From CAMLHU01 sp049680185 (GTDB lineage Bacteria > Gemmatimonadota > Gemmatimonadetes > Gemmatimonadales > GWC2-71-9), in contig JBAUHI010000019.1 in assembly GCA_049680185.1 (NCBI GenBank), positions 1 through 39,707 of the forward strand: DNA of 39,707 bases, read 5' to 3'. A program made the translations under genes and the position numbers. Numbering within the stretch: the first letter of the stretch is position 1; every line of letters starts with the position of its first letter. This document shows positions 14,038-22,016 of this stretch, one piece after another. The notes beneath the pieces are model-generated. The model ran no database searches. It saw only the letters and a list, made by a program, of their open reading frames with translations, and was not told the DNA's origin.

Positions 14038-15242
14038 CCGGCGCGCTCCTGCTGACCCTCGCGGCCTTGGCGGCGCCCGGCCCCCGGGGCCTTCGGGGCA
14101 ATGTCGCGGCCGTGACGATCAGCACGCCGCGGGGCGAGAGCGTCATTCCGGTGGTGGTCGGGCGCGACGGAGCCCCCATGATCCCCGCCGGCGCACTCGC
14201 GGCCGCGCTCAGCGCCCGGCTATCGGTGGCAGGCCCCTGGGCGGAACTGACCGTCGCCACCCTCCCGTTCCGGTTCCTGCTCGACGCTCCGTTCGTCACC
14301 CACGCCGATCGGATCGACCCGCTCGCCGCCCCCGCCTACGCCGCCGCCGACACGGTCTATGTCCCCCTTGAGTTCGTGGCCTCGGTGTTGCCGCACACCC
14401 TCGTGGAACTGTACGTGTGGGATCCCGTTGCCGCGCGGCTGGTCGAACGGGGGCCCGCCGTGGCCCATCGGCCGGACGTGAAGCGATTGCCCAACGGCCT
14501 CCTGCCCGGGCACCTCGTGGTGGTGGACCCCGGTCACGGCGGCATCGACCCCGGCAACCCCGGGCTCTACTTCCCGTCCGGCGTCCATGAAAAGGACGTC
14601 ACGCTCTCGGTCGGCACGCTCCTGGCCGATGCGCTGCGGCGCCGTGGTATCCGGGTGGTGATGACCCGCACCACTGATACGCTGATCAACTTGCGCGATC
14701 GGGCGCCGATGTGTCGTGACGATTGCGACCTGTTCCTGAGCGTCCACGTCGACGCGCTCGATCCGCGCCAGCGGCAGAACTACGCCGGCGTCAACGGGTT
14801 CCACACCATCATCATCGGTGAAAAGAACACCGAGGATTCTCGCCGCATCGCACGGATGGAAAATGACGCGGTGCGCTACGAGACACCGGCCACGGGTCCC
14901 AATGCGTCGGCGCTCGATTTCATCGTGCGCGATCTCCAGATGAACGAGCACCTTCGCGAGGCCGCGCAACTGGCCGCCCTCGTGCAGGATGAACTCGCCA
15001 ACGTGCATCCCGGCACCGATCGTGGCGTCACCCAGTCGAACCAGCTTGCGGTGCTCAATACCGCGCACCGACCCGCCATCCTCGTCGAGCTTGGCTACAG
15101 CACCAATCGATCGGACGCCCACTTCATGACCTCCCACGCGGGGCAGTTGAAGATCGCCGATGCGCTGGCCGATGCGGTCGTCAGCTACCTGCGCGGTTAT
15201 GAACGAAAGACCGGCGCCGGTGTGGTCGCGTCGTCGCCGTGA
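14034..15242 (+). CDS. N-acetylmuramoyl-L-alanine amidase (Amidase_3), exported
   Basis: Zinc amidase that cuts the bond between muramic acid and the stem peptide of peptidoglycan in the periplasm. The 402-aa product has a short hydrophobic signal-like start (LLLTLAALAAPG), an N-terminal domain to about residue 155 resembling a copper-amine-oxidase-N/AMIN-type region, then the catalytic domain: VVVDPGHGG (His168), HEKD (Glu), FLSVHVDAL (His) and ILVELGYSTN (Glu). An insert around GFHTIIIGEKNTEDSRR is present. It is coupled to smpB by ATGA and followed by the lipoprotein gene (TGATG). Confidence 0.93.
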   Translation: MTGALLLTLAALAAPGPRGLRGNVAAVTISTPRGESVIPVVVGRDGAPMIPAGALAAALSARLSVAGPWAELTVATLPFRFLLDAPFVTHADRIDPLAAPAYAAADTVYVPLEFVASVLPHTLVELYVWDPVAARLVERGPAVAHRPDVKRLPNGLLPGHLVVVDPGHGGIDPGNPGLYFPSGVHEKDVTLSVGTLLADALRRRGIRVVMTRTTDTLINLRDRAPMCRDDCDLFLSVHVDALDPRQRQNYAGVNGFHTIIIGEKNTEDSRRIARMENDAVRYETPATGPNASALDFIVRDLQMNEHLREAAQLAALVQDELANVHPGTDRGVTQSNQLAVLNTAHRPAILVELGYSTNRSDAHFMTSHAGQLKIADALADAVVSYLRGYERKTGAGVVASSP

Positions 15243-16618
15243 TGCGACGCCGCACCCGTTGGATCGTGCTGGCCGGTGTCCTCGGCCTGGGAGGCTGCGC
15301 CTACTACAACAGCATGTACGGCGCGGTGCACCTGGCCCGTGCCGCCGAGCGGGCCGAGCAGCGCGGTCGCACGTTCGACGCGCAAGGCGATTGGGCCCAG
15401 GTGGCCGCGAAGGCGGAGACCACGTATGTGCGCCATCCCCGCAGCAGGTGGGCGCTGCCGGCGCGCTTCCTTGCGGGGAAGGCCTATCAGCGCCTGAACA
15501 GCTGCGAACGTGCGGTCGGCCCGCTGGAACTGGTCCGGGCCGAGTCCAGGGACAGCTCCACCGTGGCTCAGGCCCGCGCCCTCCTCGGCGATTGCTATAC
15601 CAAGTTGAACGATCCGGCGGCGGCTGCGGCTGCATACCGACCGCTGCTCACCAGCCCTGACTCCGCGATCCGCCACTCGGCGCTGTTCGCGGTCGGCGTG
15701 GCCGATCTCGCGACCGGCGACCCGGCACGCGCGGCGGACGAGCTGCTGGACTCTGGAGATCCACGCGCGCCAGCCTACCGGGTCATTGCGCTGGCGCGGG
15801 CCGGCCGACCGGTGCCGGCGGCGGCGCTCGCCGATACCCTCGTGGCCCGGCACGACAGCCTCGTCGGCTGGGATTCGGTCTTTGCCGCCGTCGGCGCCGC
15901 TGATCCCGAGCTTGGGTCGGCCTTGGTCGACACGCGTGCGGCCCAACCCGACGTGACACCGCAGCAGAAGGCGCAGTGGATGGCCGATGACGCGCGCCGC
16001 CTGCTCGCCCGGGACACCGTCCGCGCATTCGCGCGCTATGCCGAGGTGGATTCGCTTGAGCCGGGCTCGGAGCCGGCCCGGCAGGCCGCCGTCGGGCGCG
16101 CCGAGGTCTGGTCGGCTCGGGCCATCGGCCCGATCGAGCTCGATTCGGCCGAGGGATATCTCGACCGATTCGCTGGCACCTCCACGGCCGGGGCGTATCA
16201 GGTCGGACCGGAGCTCTCGGCGGTCCGCTGGCTCCGCGCAGAGCTCGATTCCCTGGTGCCAGCGGCACCATCGAGCGATATCCGCACCTTCCTGGCGGGA
16301 GAGTTCGCCCGGGACTCCGTGGGGGCCAGCAAACTCGCCGCGGTGCTGTTCCGACGGGTCGCGATCGATGCGCCGACGTCGCCCTATGCGCCCAAGGCGC
16401 TGCTGGCGCTGGCCCGCCTCGAGCCCTCCCGCGCCGACTCCATCGCTGACGTGCTGCACACCGAGTACGCGACGAGCCCCTACCTGCTGGCGCTCTCCGG
16501 AGCGTCGGCGCCGCGCTACTCCGCACTGGAGGACTCCCTCCTCGCGTTCGCGACGACGCACCCGCACGCGCCACGTCGGGACGCGCGCAAGCGCGCGGCG
16601 CGGGATGACCTCAAGTGA
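15242..16618 (+). CDS. TPR-like tetratricopeptide lipoprotein
   Basis: A 458-aa lipoprotein. The N-terminus has a basic region, a hydrophobic core and a lipobox ending at Cys19 (LGLGGC), so it should be lipid-anchored in the periplasm. The rest is Ala-rich and helical, with repeated A-x-x-L-G/A-x-x-Y patterns that fit tetratricopeptide-type repeats (for example 70-135 and 300-390). ATG at 15242 overlaps the amidase stop; a GTG at 15239 would add one residue. It may help peptidoglycan or outer-membrane assembly with the neighbouring amidase (inference). No catalytic motif is seen. Confidence 0.88.
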   Translation: MRRRTRWIVLAGVLGLGGCAYYNSMYGAVHLARAAERAEQRGRTFDAQGDWAQVAAKAETTYVRHPRSRWALPARFLAGKAYQRLNSCERAVGPLELVRAESRDSSTVAQARALLGDCYTKLNDPAAAAAAYRPLLTSPDSAIRHSALFAVGVADLATGDPARAADELLDSGDPRAPAYRVIALARAGRPVPAAALADTLVARHDSLVGWDSVFAAVGAADPELGSALVDTRAAQPDVTPQQKAQWMADDARRLLARDTVRAFARYAEVDSLEPGSEPARQAAVGRAEVWSARAIGPIELDSAEGYLDRFAGTSTAGAYQVGPELSAVRWLRAELDSLVPAAPSSDIRTFLAGEFARDSVGASKLAAVLFRRVAIDAPTSPYAPKALLALARLEPSRADSIADVLHTEYATSPYLLALSGASAPRYSALEDSLLAFATTHPHAPRRDARKRAARDDLK

Positions 16619-17481
16619 CCACGGCGTTGGAGGTCTTCGGCCATCGCTTCCAGAACCCGGTCCTGCTCGCGTCCGGCACGGCGGGGTACGGCCGGGAGCT
16701 TGCGGGCATCGTTGATCTGGCGGCGCTCGGCGGCATCGTCACCAAGGCGGTGTCGCTGGCTCCGCGCGAAGGGAATCCGGCACCCCGGGTGGCCGAGTTC
16801 GCGGGCGGGATGCTCAATTCGGTGGGGCTGGCCAATCCGGGCCTTGCGGCGGTCCGGGACGTGGACCTTCCGTGGCTGCTGGGCCGGTGGCCGGCGCTGG
16901 CCGTGTTCGTCAACGTGGTGGGCTTTACCGTCGATGAGTATCCGGCGGTCGTCGCCGGGCTGTCGGGGCTCGATGGCATCACGGCGTTCGAGCTCAACCT
17001 GTCGTGTCCCAACACCGCCGCGGGCGGCATCGAATTCGGCGCCGACGCGGCGCAGGTGACGGAGGTCGTCATGCGGTGTCGACGGGAGACCACCCGGCCG
17101 ATCGTGGTGAAGCTCTCGCCCGCGCTGCCCGATATCCCGATGATCGCGCACGCCGCCTGTCAGGCGGGCGCCGCCGGTGTGTCCCTCATCAATACGATGC
17201 CCGGTGCGCTCACCGAGGATGACGGCACTCCGAGGCTGGGGCAGGGGCGCGGTGGCGTGAGCGGTCCGCCGCTGCTGCCGATCGGCGTCCTCGCCACGCG
17301 GCTCGTCGCCGAGCGGCTTCCCGGCGTTCCCATCATCGGTGTGGGAGGCATCCGGAGCGCGGCCGATGCCCGACAGTACTTGCGTGCTGGCGCCGCATTG
17401 GTCGGCATCGGTACGGCCGGACTTGCCGATCCGCGGCTGCCGGAGCGCATCGCCCGTGAACTGGGGTCGGACCGTGGTTGA
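16615..17481 (+). CDS. pyrD: Dihydroorotate dehydrogenase, class 1B type
   Basis: FMN enzyme of pyrimidine synthesis that oxidises dihydroorotate to orotate. The 288-aa protein begins directly with the barrel and has no membrane-binding helix, and the catalytic base is Cys131 in ELNLSCPN; both are class 1 features, and length and layout fit 1B. The FMN-site Gly motif (IIGVGGI) and phosphate region (VGIGTAG) are present. Class 1B normally needs the FAD/Fe-S subunit PyrK, which is not in the window. The GTG start at 16615 overlaps the lipoprotein gene (GTGA). pyrF overlaps its end by 8 nt. Confidence 0.95.
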   Translation: MTTALEVFGHRFQNPVLLASGTAGYGRELAGIVDLAALGGIVTKAVSLAPREGNPAPRVAEFAGGMLNSVGLANPGLAAVRDVDLPWLLGRWPALAVFVNVVGFTVDEYPAVVAGLSGLDGITAFELNLSCPNTAAGGIEFGADAAQVTEVVMRCRRETTRPIVVKLSPALPDIPMIAHAACQAGAAGVSLINTMPGALTEDDGTPRLGQGRGGVSGPPLLPIGVLATRLVAERLPGVPIIGVGGIRSAADARQYLRAGAALVGIGTAGLADPRLPERIARELGSDRG

Positions 17482-18154
17482 GATCATCGCCGCACTCGAC
17501 CTCTCCGGGCGCGACGACGCGCTCCGCTGGCTCGACCGGGTCCCGGCACTTCGCTGGGTCAAGGTGGGCTCGGTGCTCATGACGCGGGAAGGAGCGCCGT
17601 TCATTCGCGAGTTGACCGGACGTGGCCTCGCGGTGTTCCTCGACCTCAAGTGGCACGACATCCCCAACACCGTTGCGGGCGCCGTCGCGGCGGCCCGCTC
17701 CCTCGGCGTCGGGATGGCCACTGTCCATGCGCTCGGCGGTCGCGCCATGCTCGAGGCTGCGGCGGAGGCTGCCGGGGAGGGGCTGGGGTTGGTCGGCGTC
17801 ACGGTGCTGACGTCGCTCGATGCTGCGGCACTGGCCGCCGCCATCGGCCGGCCCGAGATCGATCCGGCGCGCGAGGTGGAACGCCTGGCACACACTGCCC
17901 GGGATGCAGGGCTTCGGGGCGTGGTCTGCTCGCCCCTCGAGGCGGCGTCGGTGCGGCGGGTGATCGGCCCGGAGGGTTGGGTCGTGGTGCCGGGGATCAG
18001 GCGCAGCGGGGACCCGGCCGGAGACCAGGCGCGGACGGCCACACCTCTGGAGGCGATCCGGGCCGGTGCATCACACCTGGTGGTCGGGCGTCCGCTCCTG
18101 AACGCGCCCGATCCGGCGGCGGCGCTGGCAGAGTTCCTGGGGGCGGTGGCGTAG
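17474..18154 (+). CDS. pyrF: Orotidine 5'-phosphate decarboxylase
   Basis: Final step to UMP. The 226-aa barrel has the catalytic set Asp9, Lys30 and the DxKxxD array Asp57-Lys59-Asp62 (FLDLKWHDIPNTV), and the phosphate-binding C-terminus (VPGIRRSGDPAGDQAR, then GASHLVVGRPL). This is the PyrF type I arrangement. GTG at 17474 is the first in-frame start giving a complete N-terminal strand (EIIAALD); earlier starts lie deep in pyrD. It follows pyrD with an 8-nt overlap and abuts the secreted-protein gene, so pyrD-pyrF are co-transcribed. Confidence 0.96.
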   Translation: MVEIIAALDLSGRDDALRWLDRVPALRWVKVGSVLMTREGAPFIRELTGRGLAVFLDLKWHDIPNTVAGAVAAARSLGVGMATVHALGGRAMLEAAAEAAGEGLGLVGVTVLTSLDAAALAAAIGRPEIDPAREVERLAHTARDAGLRGVVCSPLEAASVRRVIGPEGWVVVPGIRRSGDPAGDQARTATPLEAIRAGASHLVVGRPLLNAPDPAAALAEFLGAVA

Positions 18155-18601
18155 ATGGTGCGCTTCCCAGTGGTCGGCATGGCCATGCTGGCGCTCGCCG
18201 TGGCATGGCCCGCCGATGCTCAGCGAGCGCCGGAGCCGTCGGACGGGATCGCGGCGGTCGGGGAGTCCGCCCGGTCGGCGTGGGCGGGGCGGGATTTTGC
18301 CCGGCTCTTTGCCGAAGGCGCGCATGTCCAGCTCCGCTTGCCCGACGCCGACCCGTCGGCGGGTGTGGGATCGGCCCAGGCCGTGACCCTCCTCCGCGGC
18401 TACGTCCGTGGCACCAGCGACATTTCCGTCGAGGTCGTGAGCGCCCGTGCCGTCGGGACCGGGCGGGCCTTCGTGGACCTGCAGCGCCGCTTCCGACCCG
18501 ATGGGACCCAGGAAGCCAGGGTGGAGTCGGTGCTCCTCGGCTATCGGCGGATGGGGACCAGCTGGCGGCTGGTGGACCTTCGGGTGCTTCCGGGGCCCTG
18601 A
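18155..18601 (+). CDS. Secreted protein, possible NTF2/SnoaL-like fold
   Basis: A 148-aa protein with a clear signal peptide (VVGMAMLALAVAWPADA, cleavage likely before Gln23). The mature part has a helical start (DGIAAVGESARSAWAGRDFARLF) and then beta-rich stretches (HVQLRLP, ISVEVVSARAVGTGRAFVDLQRRF, ESVLLGYRRMGTSWRLVDLRVL) like small cone-shaped (NTF2-like/DUF4783-like) proteins; the fold call is tentative. It starts directly after the pyrF stop. Function unknown. Confidence 0.82.
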   Translation: MVRFPVVGMAMLALAVAWPADAQRAPEPSDGIAAVGESARSAWAGRDFARLFAEGAHVQLRLPDADPSAGVGSAQAVTLLRGYVRGTSDISVEVVSARAVGTGRAFVDLQRRFRPDGTQEARVESVLLGYRRMGTSWRLVDLRVLPGP

Positions 18602-18602
18602 C

Positions 18603-18632
18603 TTGCGCCTCGGCGGACGGGGCAGGTATATT
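18603..18632 (+). promoter_or_regulatory. Candidate promoter of the rpmJ-rplQ operon
   Basis: TTGCGC (18603-18608) and TATATT (18627-18632) are 18 nt apart, about 40 nt before the rpmJ start, in the only AT-rich stretch of the gap. Confidence 0.6.
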
Positions 18633-18671
18633 GCCAAGCTCTTGATAAACCCGGCACTTGGAGAGGTTTAC

Positions 18672-18788
18672 GTGAAGGTTCGGTCCAGCGTGAAGCCCAT
18701 CTGTGAGCACTGCAAGGTGGTCAAGCGGCAGGGTGTCGTGCGCGTGATCTGCAAGCGCAATCCCAAGCACAAGCAGCGGCAGGGCTGA
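18672..18788 (+). CDS. rpmJ: Ribosomal protein L36 (bL36), zinc form
   Basis: A 38-aa protein, typical in length. The zinc ligands Cys11, Cys14, Cys27 and His33 are in place. The start is a GTG at 18672 with a GGAGAGG ribosome-binding site; the upstream in-frame ATG at 18447 would fuse it to noise from the preceding gene. It opens the ribosomal alpha-operon here. rpsM starts 3 nt after its stop. The usual upstream partner infA is not present. Confidence 0.96.
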   Translation: MKVRSSVKPICEHCKVVKRQGVVRVICKRNPKHKQRQG

Positions 18789-18791
18789 GCC

Positions 18792-19172
18792 ATGGCGCGT
18801 ATCGCTGGGGTGGACCTGCCGCGTGACAAGCGCATCGAAGTGGCGCTCACCTACATCTTCGGGATCGGCCGTGGCACCAGCCACCGGCTGCTCTCCGAGA
18901 CCGGGGTGAGCCCCGATACCCGCGTCCGGGATCTCTCGGACAACGAAGTGGCCCGGTTGCGCCAGGTGATCGAGCGGTCCGTGAAGGTCGAGGGCGCGCT
19001 CCGCACCGAAGTGGCCATGAACATCAAGCGGCTGATGGACATCGGCAGTTACCGTGGCACGCGTCATCGCCGCGGGCTCCCGGTCCGCGGCCAGCGCACG
19101 CACACTAACGCCCGCACGAAGAAGGGCCGCCGAGTGGCCATCGCGGGCAAGAAGAAGGCGACGAAGAAGTAA
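18792..19172 (+). CDS. rpsM: Ribosomal protein S13 (uS13)
   Basis: A 126-aa head protein of the small subunit. Start MARIAGVDLPRDKRIEVALTYIFGIGR and the GTRHRRGLPVRGQRTHTNARTKKG block are diagnostic, and the C-terminus is a Lys-rich tail that contacts tRNA and mRNA. rpsK follows at once (stop TAA, then ATG). Confidence 0.98.
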   Translation: MARIAGVDLPRDKRIEVALTYIFGIGRGTSHRLLSETGVSPDTRVRDLSDNEVARLRQVIERSVKVEGALRTEVAMNIKRLMDIGSYRGTRHRRGLPVRGQRTHTNARTKKGRRVAIAGKKKATKK

Positions 19173-19601
19173 ATGACCGCACCTGCCACTCCTCCCGCGT
19201 CGGCCGCCGCCGCGCCTGCCAAGGCGCCGGCCGCCAAGCGTGCCAAGAAGGTCGTCGAGTCCGAGGGCGTTGCCCACATCTCGGCCACGTTCAACAATGT
19301 GCTGATCACCATCACCGACTCCAAGGGCAATACGCTCGCGTGGGGCACCGCCGGCAAGGCGGGCTTCAAGGGCTCGAAGAAGTCCACGCCGTTCGCCGCG
19401 ACGGTGGCCGCCGAGAACTGCGGTCGTGAAGCGATGAACATGGGGCTGCGCCGGGTGCACGTGCGGGTCCAAGGTCCGGGGAGCGGTCGCGAATCGGCCA
19501 TCCAGGCGCTGGCCTCGGTGGGGCTCAAGGTCGCCTCGATCCGCGATGTCACGCCGATCCCCCACAACGGCTGCCGGCCTCCGAAGAAGCGGCGGGTCTG
19601 A
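19173..19601 (+). CDS. rpsK: Ribosomal protein S11 (uS11)
   Basis: A 142-aa platform protein of the small subunit. An Ala/Pro/Lys-rich N-terminal extension (about 25 residues) precedes the core (VAHISATFNNVLITITDSKGN, TPFAATVAAE, VRVQGPGSGRESAIQAL, VTPIPHNGCRPPKKRRV). The extension makes it slightly longer than the usual 125-130 residues. It has no gap from rpsM and is 3 nt from rpsD. Confidence 0.98.
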   Translation: MTAPATPPASAAAAPAKAPAAKRAKKVVESEGVAHISATFNNVLITITDSKGNTLAWGTAGKAGFKGSKKSTPFAATVAAENCGREAMNMGLRRVHVRVQGPGSGRESAIQALASVGLKVASIRDVTPIPHNGCRPPKKRRV

Positions 19602-19604
19602 CCC

Positions 19605-20240
19605 ATGTCACGCTACACTGGTCCGGCCTGCCGGCTTTGCCGTCGCGAGGGCACCAAGCTCTTCCTCAAGGGTTCGCGCTGTCTCACCGAGAAGTGTGCC
19701 GTCGAGCGTCGGGCGTATCCGCCGGGCCAGCACGGCCAGGGCACCGGGCGCCCGCGCAAGGCGTCTGAATACGCCAAGCAGCTCCGTGAGAAGCAGAAGG
19801 TCAAGCGTCAGTACGGGCTCTCCGAGCGCCAGTTCCGGAACGTCTTCCTCGACGTGACCCGGCTGCCGGGCGTGAAGGGCACCAACCTGCTCATCGCGCT
19901 GGAAAGCCGGCTCGACAACATCGTGTACCGGATGGGCTTCGCGCCCAGCCGCCGGGCGGCACGCCAGCTGGTGCGCCACGGCCACGTCGAAGTGAACGGG
20001 CGCCGGCTCGACATCCCGTCGTATCCGGTGCTGGTGGGCCAGGAGATCCGGGTCGCACCGGCCAGCCGCGAGTTGGTGGTGGTGCTGGCGTCGCTCGAGC
20101 GCGCGGCCCGGGGCCAGATCCCCAGTTGGATGTCCGTCGATACCAATAAGGCCGTCGGTCGGGTGCTGGAGCGTCCCGCCCGTGAGGCCATCCCGATCAA
20201 CGCACAGGAACAGCTCATCGTCGAGCTGTACTCGAAGTGA
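19605..20240 (+). CDS. rpsD: Ribosomal protein S4 (uS4), zinc (C+) form
   Basis: A 211-aa primary-binding small-subunit protein. The N-terminal zinc finger keeps four Cys (C9, C12, C26, C31), so it is the C+ type. The S4 RNA-binding domain is seen in ESRLDNIVYRMGFAPSRRAARQLVRHGHVEVNG. The fixed C-terminus ends in QLIVELYSK. In many bacteria S4 represses this operon by binding its leader; no leader structure was checked here. rpoA starts within or right after its stop. Confidence 0.98.
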   Translation: MSRYTGPACRLCRREGTKLFLKGSRCLTEKCAVERRAYPPGQHGQGTGRPRKASEYAKQLREKQKVKRQYGLSERQFRNVFLDVTRLPGVKGTNLLIALESRLDNIVYRMGFAPSRRAARQLVRHGHVEVNGRRLDIPSYPVLVGQEIRVAPASRELVVVLASLERAARGQIPSWMSVDTNKAVGRVLERPAREAIPINAQEQLIVELYSK

Positions 20241-20242
20241 CC

Positions 20243-21292
20243 ATGAGCATCGATCTGACCGGGCTCGTCCGGCCGCATTTCGTCGAGATGACGAAGCGGG
20301 ACGACAACCCCAACGTCGCCGAGTTCCGTCTGCAGCCGCTCGAACGCGGCTTTGGCTATACCCTCGGCAATTCGCTTCGCCGCCTGCTGCTCTCTTCCCT
20401 GCGGGGGAGTGCGGTGTGGGCCTTCCGTCTCGATGGCGTGGTGCACGAGCACCAGACCATCCCCGGCGTGCTGGAGGACGTCCACCAGATCATCCAGCGG
20501 TTGAAGAACCTGGTCCTGGTGCTCGCCGATGATGTCGATGAGGCGGTCCTCAAGATCAAGCGGGACGGCAAGGGGCCGGTCTACGCCCGCGACATCACGC
20601 CCCATGCGTCGGTGCGCGTGGTCAATCCGGACCACCTGCTCTTCACGCTGCAGGACGATCGCGATATCGCCGCCGAGCTCTATGTCAACAAGGGCCGCGG
20701 CTACGTCGAGTCCGAGTTGCATCCGACCGATCGTTCGATGCCGGTCGACGTGGTCCGCATCGATGCGATCTACAACCCGGTCCGCCGCGCCAACTTCACT
20801 GTGGCCGAGACCCGGGTGGGTCAGCGCACCGACTATGACCGGCTCACCGTCCAGGTCGAGACCAACGGCACCATCTCCCCCGAGGATGCGGTGGCATATG
20901 CCGCGGCCCTCGCTCAGGAGCACTTCCGGCATTTCGTCGAGTTCGGCAAGGTGCCGCAGGGGCGTGAGCGCGTCGCGGGCAGCCCCGACATGCAGCTGCG
21001 CGAGCGCCTGACCCGTCCGATCGACGACTTCGGGCTCTCGGTGCGGTCGCTCAACTCGCTCAAGAATTCCAACATCCGCAATTTGGCCGACCTCGTGACC
21101 TACTCCGAGGATGAGCTGCTCAAGGTCAAGAACGTGGGTGACAAGGCGCTGGGCGAGATCGCCGAGCTGCTGCGGGTCCAGGGCCTGAACTTCGGGATGA
21201 CGTTCGAGGATTCGGCGGGCGAGTTCATCGTCACCGATCCGGGCGTGGCCCCGATGGCCCGGCTCTCTGCGGATGTGGGCGAGGAGGGCTGA
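20243..21292 (+). CDS. rpoA: RNA polymerase alpha subunit
   Basis: A 349-aa subunit with both domains: alpha-NTD (dimerisation and beta/beta' contact; ERGFGYTLGNSLRRLLLSSL) and alpha-CTD (GLSVRSLNSLKNSNIRNLADLVTYSEDELLKVKNVGDKALGEI), joined by the linker near residue 240. The ATG at 20243 was chosen; a GTG at 20237 (overlapping the rpsD stop as GTGA) adds two residues and may be the real start. Neither has a good ribosome-binding site. It overlaps rplQ by 1 nt (TGATG). Confidence 0.97.
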   Translation: MSIDLTGLVRPHFVEMTKRDDNPNVAEFRLQPLERGFGYTLGNSLRRLLLSSLRGSAVWAFRLDGVVHEHQTIPGVLEDVHQIIQRLKNLVLVLADDVDEAVLKIKRDGKGPVYARDITPHASVRVVNPDHLLFTLQDDRDIAAELYVNKGRGYVESELHPTDRSMPVDVVRIDAIYNPVRRANFTVAETRVGQRTDYDRLTVQVETNGTISPEDAVAYAAALAQEHFRHFVEFGKVPQGRERVAGSPDMQLRERLTRPIDDFGLSVRSLNSLKNSNIRNLADLVTYSEDELLKVKNVGDKALGEIAELLRVQGLNFGMTFEDSAGEFIVTDPGVAPMARLSADVGEEG

Positions 21293-21648
21293 TGCGGCAC
21301 AACGCCAAGGGTCGCCAGCTCTCCCGCACCAGCACGCACAAGCGGGCGATGCTCAACAACATGGCGACGTCGCTCTTCGAACACGGGCGGATCGTCACCA
21401 CCGAGGCGAAGGCCAAGGAACTGCGGCCCTTTGCGGAGCGGCTCATCACGCTGGCGCGCCGCGGCGATCTCCACGCGCGGCGCCAGGTGGCCCGCAAGCT
21501 CAAGGACCCGGCGGTGCTGCAGCGGTTGTTCGCGGAGATCGGCCCCAAGTTCGCGGCCCGACCCGGCGGGTACACCCGGATCCTCAAGCTGGGGCACCGC
21601 AAGGGTGATGGCGCCGATACGGCCCGCATCGAGCTGGTCGAGGGCTGA
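21292..21648 (+). CDS. rplQ: Ribosomal protein L17 (bL17)
   Basis: A 118-aa large-subunit protein. The start MRHNAKGRQLSRTSTHKRAMLNNMATSLFEHGRIVTTEAKAKELRP is diagnostic, and the C-terminal GYTRILKLGHRKGDGADTARIELV matches. It is the last gene of this operon, followed by a strong terminator. Confidence 0.98.
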   Translation: MRHNAKGRQLSRTSTHKRAMLNNMATSLFEHGRIVTTEAKAKELRPFAERLITLARRGDLHARRQVARKLKDPAVLQRLFAEIGPKFAARPGGYTRILKLGHRKGDGADTARIELVEG

Positions 21649-21675
21649 GCGCCTTGCCCTCGATCATCGGAAATG

Positions 21676-21705
21676 AAAAAAGGGGACCCGCGGGTCCCCT
21701 TTTTT
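21676..21705. terminator. Bidirectional Rho-independent terminator
   Basis: A perfect 30-bp palindrome: A-run, AGGGGACCCG/CGGGTCCCCT, T-run. The T-run on one strand and the A-run on the other let it stop both rplQ (+) and the convergent rpmB (-), whose coding ends are 28 and 24 nt away. Confidence 0.95.
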
Positions 21706-21728
21706 TGAGCCGGTCGACCGTCAGGACC

Positions 21729-21920
21729 TCAGACGGCCTTCTTAACCTTGTTGCTCTTCAGGCATTGGGTGCAGACCTGGACCCGGCGCACGCCGCCCTC
21801 CAGCGCCACCCGTACCGTCTGGAGATTCGGATACCAGCGCCGCTTGGTCCGGTTCTTGGCGTGGCTGACATTGTTACCGGTCGTCGGCCCTTTGCCGCAC
21901 ACTGAGCACACCCGCGCCAT
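21729..21920 (-). CDS. rpmB: Ribosomal protein L28 (bL28), zinc form
   Basis: A 63-aa large-subunit protein with two CxxC pairs (Cys5/Cys8 and Cys50/Cys53), so the zinc-binding version. Conserved GKGPTTGNNVSHAKNRTKRRWYPNLQ is present. The ATG at 21920 gives MARVC, the usual start; an in-frame ATG at 21935 would add five residues without similarity. It is monocistronic and convergent with rplQ, sharing its terminator. Its promoter is probably at 21969-21997. Confidence 0.96.
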   Translation of the reverse strand: MARVCSVCGKGPTTGNNVSHAKNRTKRRWYPNLQTVRVALEGGVRRVQVCTQCLKSNKVKKAV

Positions 21921-21968
21921 CGTGGGATCCCTCATCTGGTGACTGACTGATGTCCGTCAAAGCCTTGC

Positions 21969-21997
21969 AAATTAACCCTTTGGGCGCCGGGACACAA
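21969..21997 (-). promoter_or_regulatory. Candidate promoter of rpmB
   Basis: On the minus strand TTGTGT (21997-21992) and TAATTT (21974-21969) are 17 nt apart. The 96-bp gap between rpmB and gmd must hold divergent promoters; no clear one for gmd was seen. Confidence 0.45.
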
Positions 21998-22016
21998 CCG
22001 GCGGAAGGACCGACCG

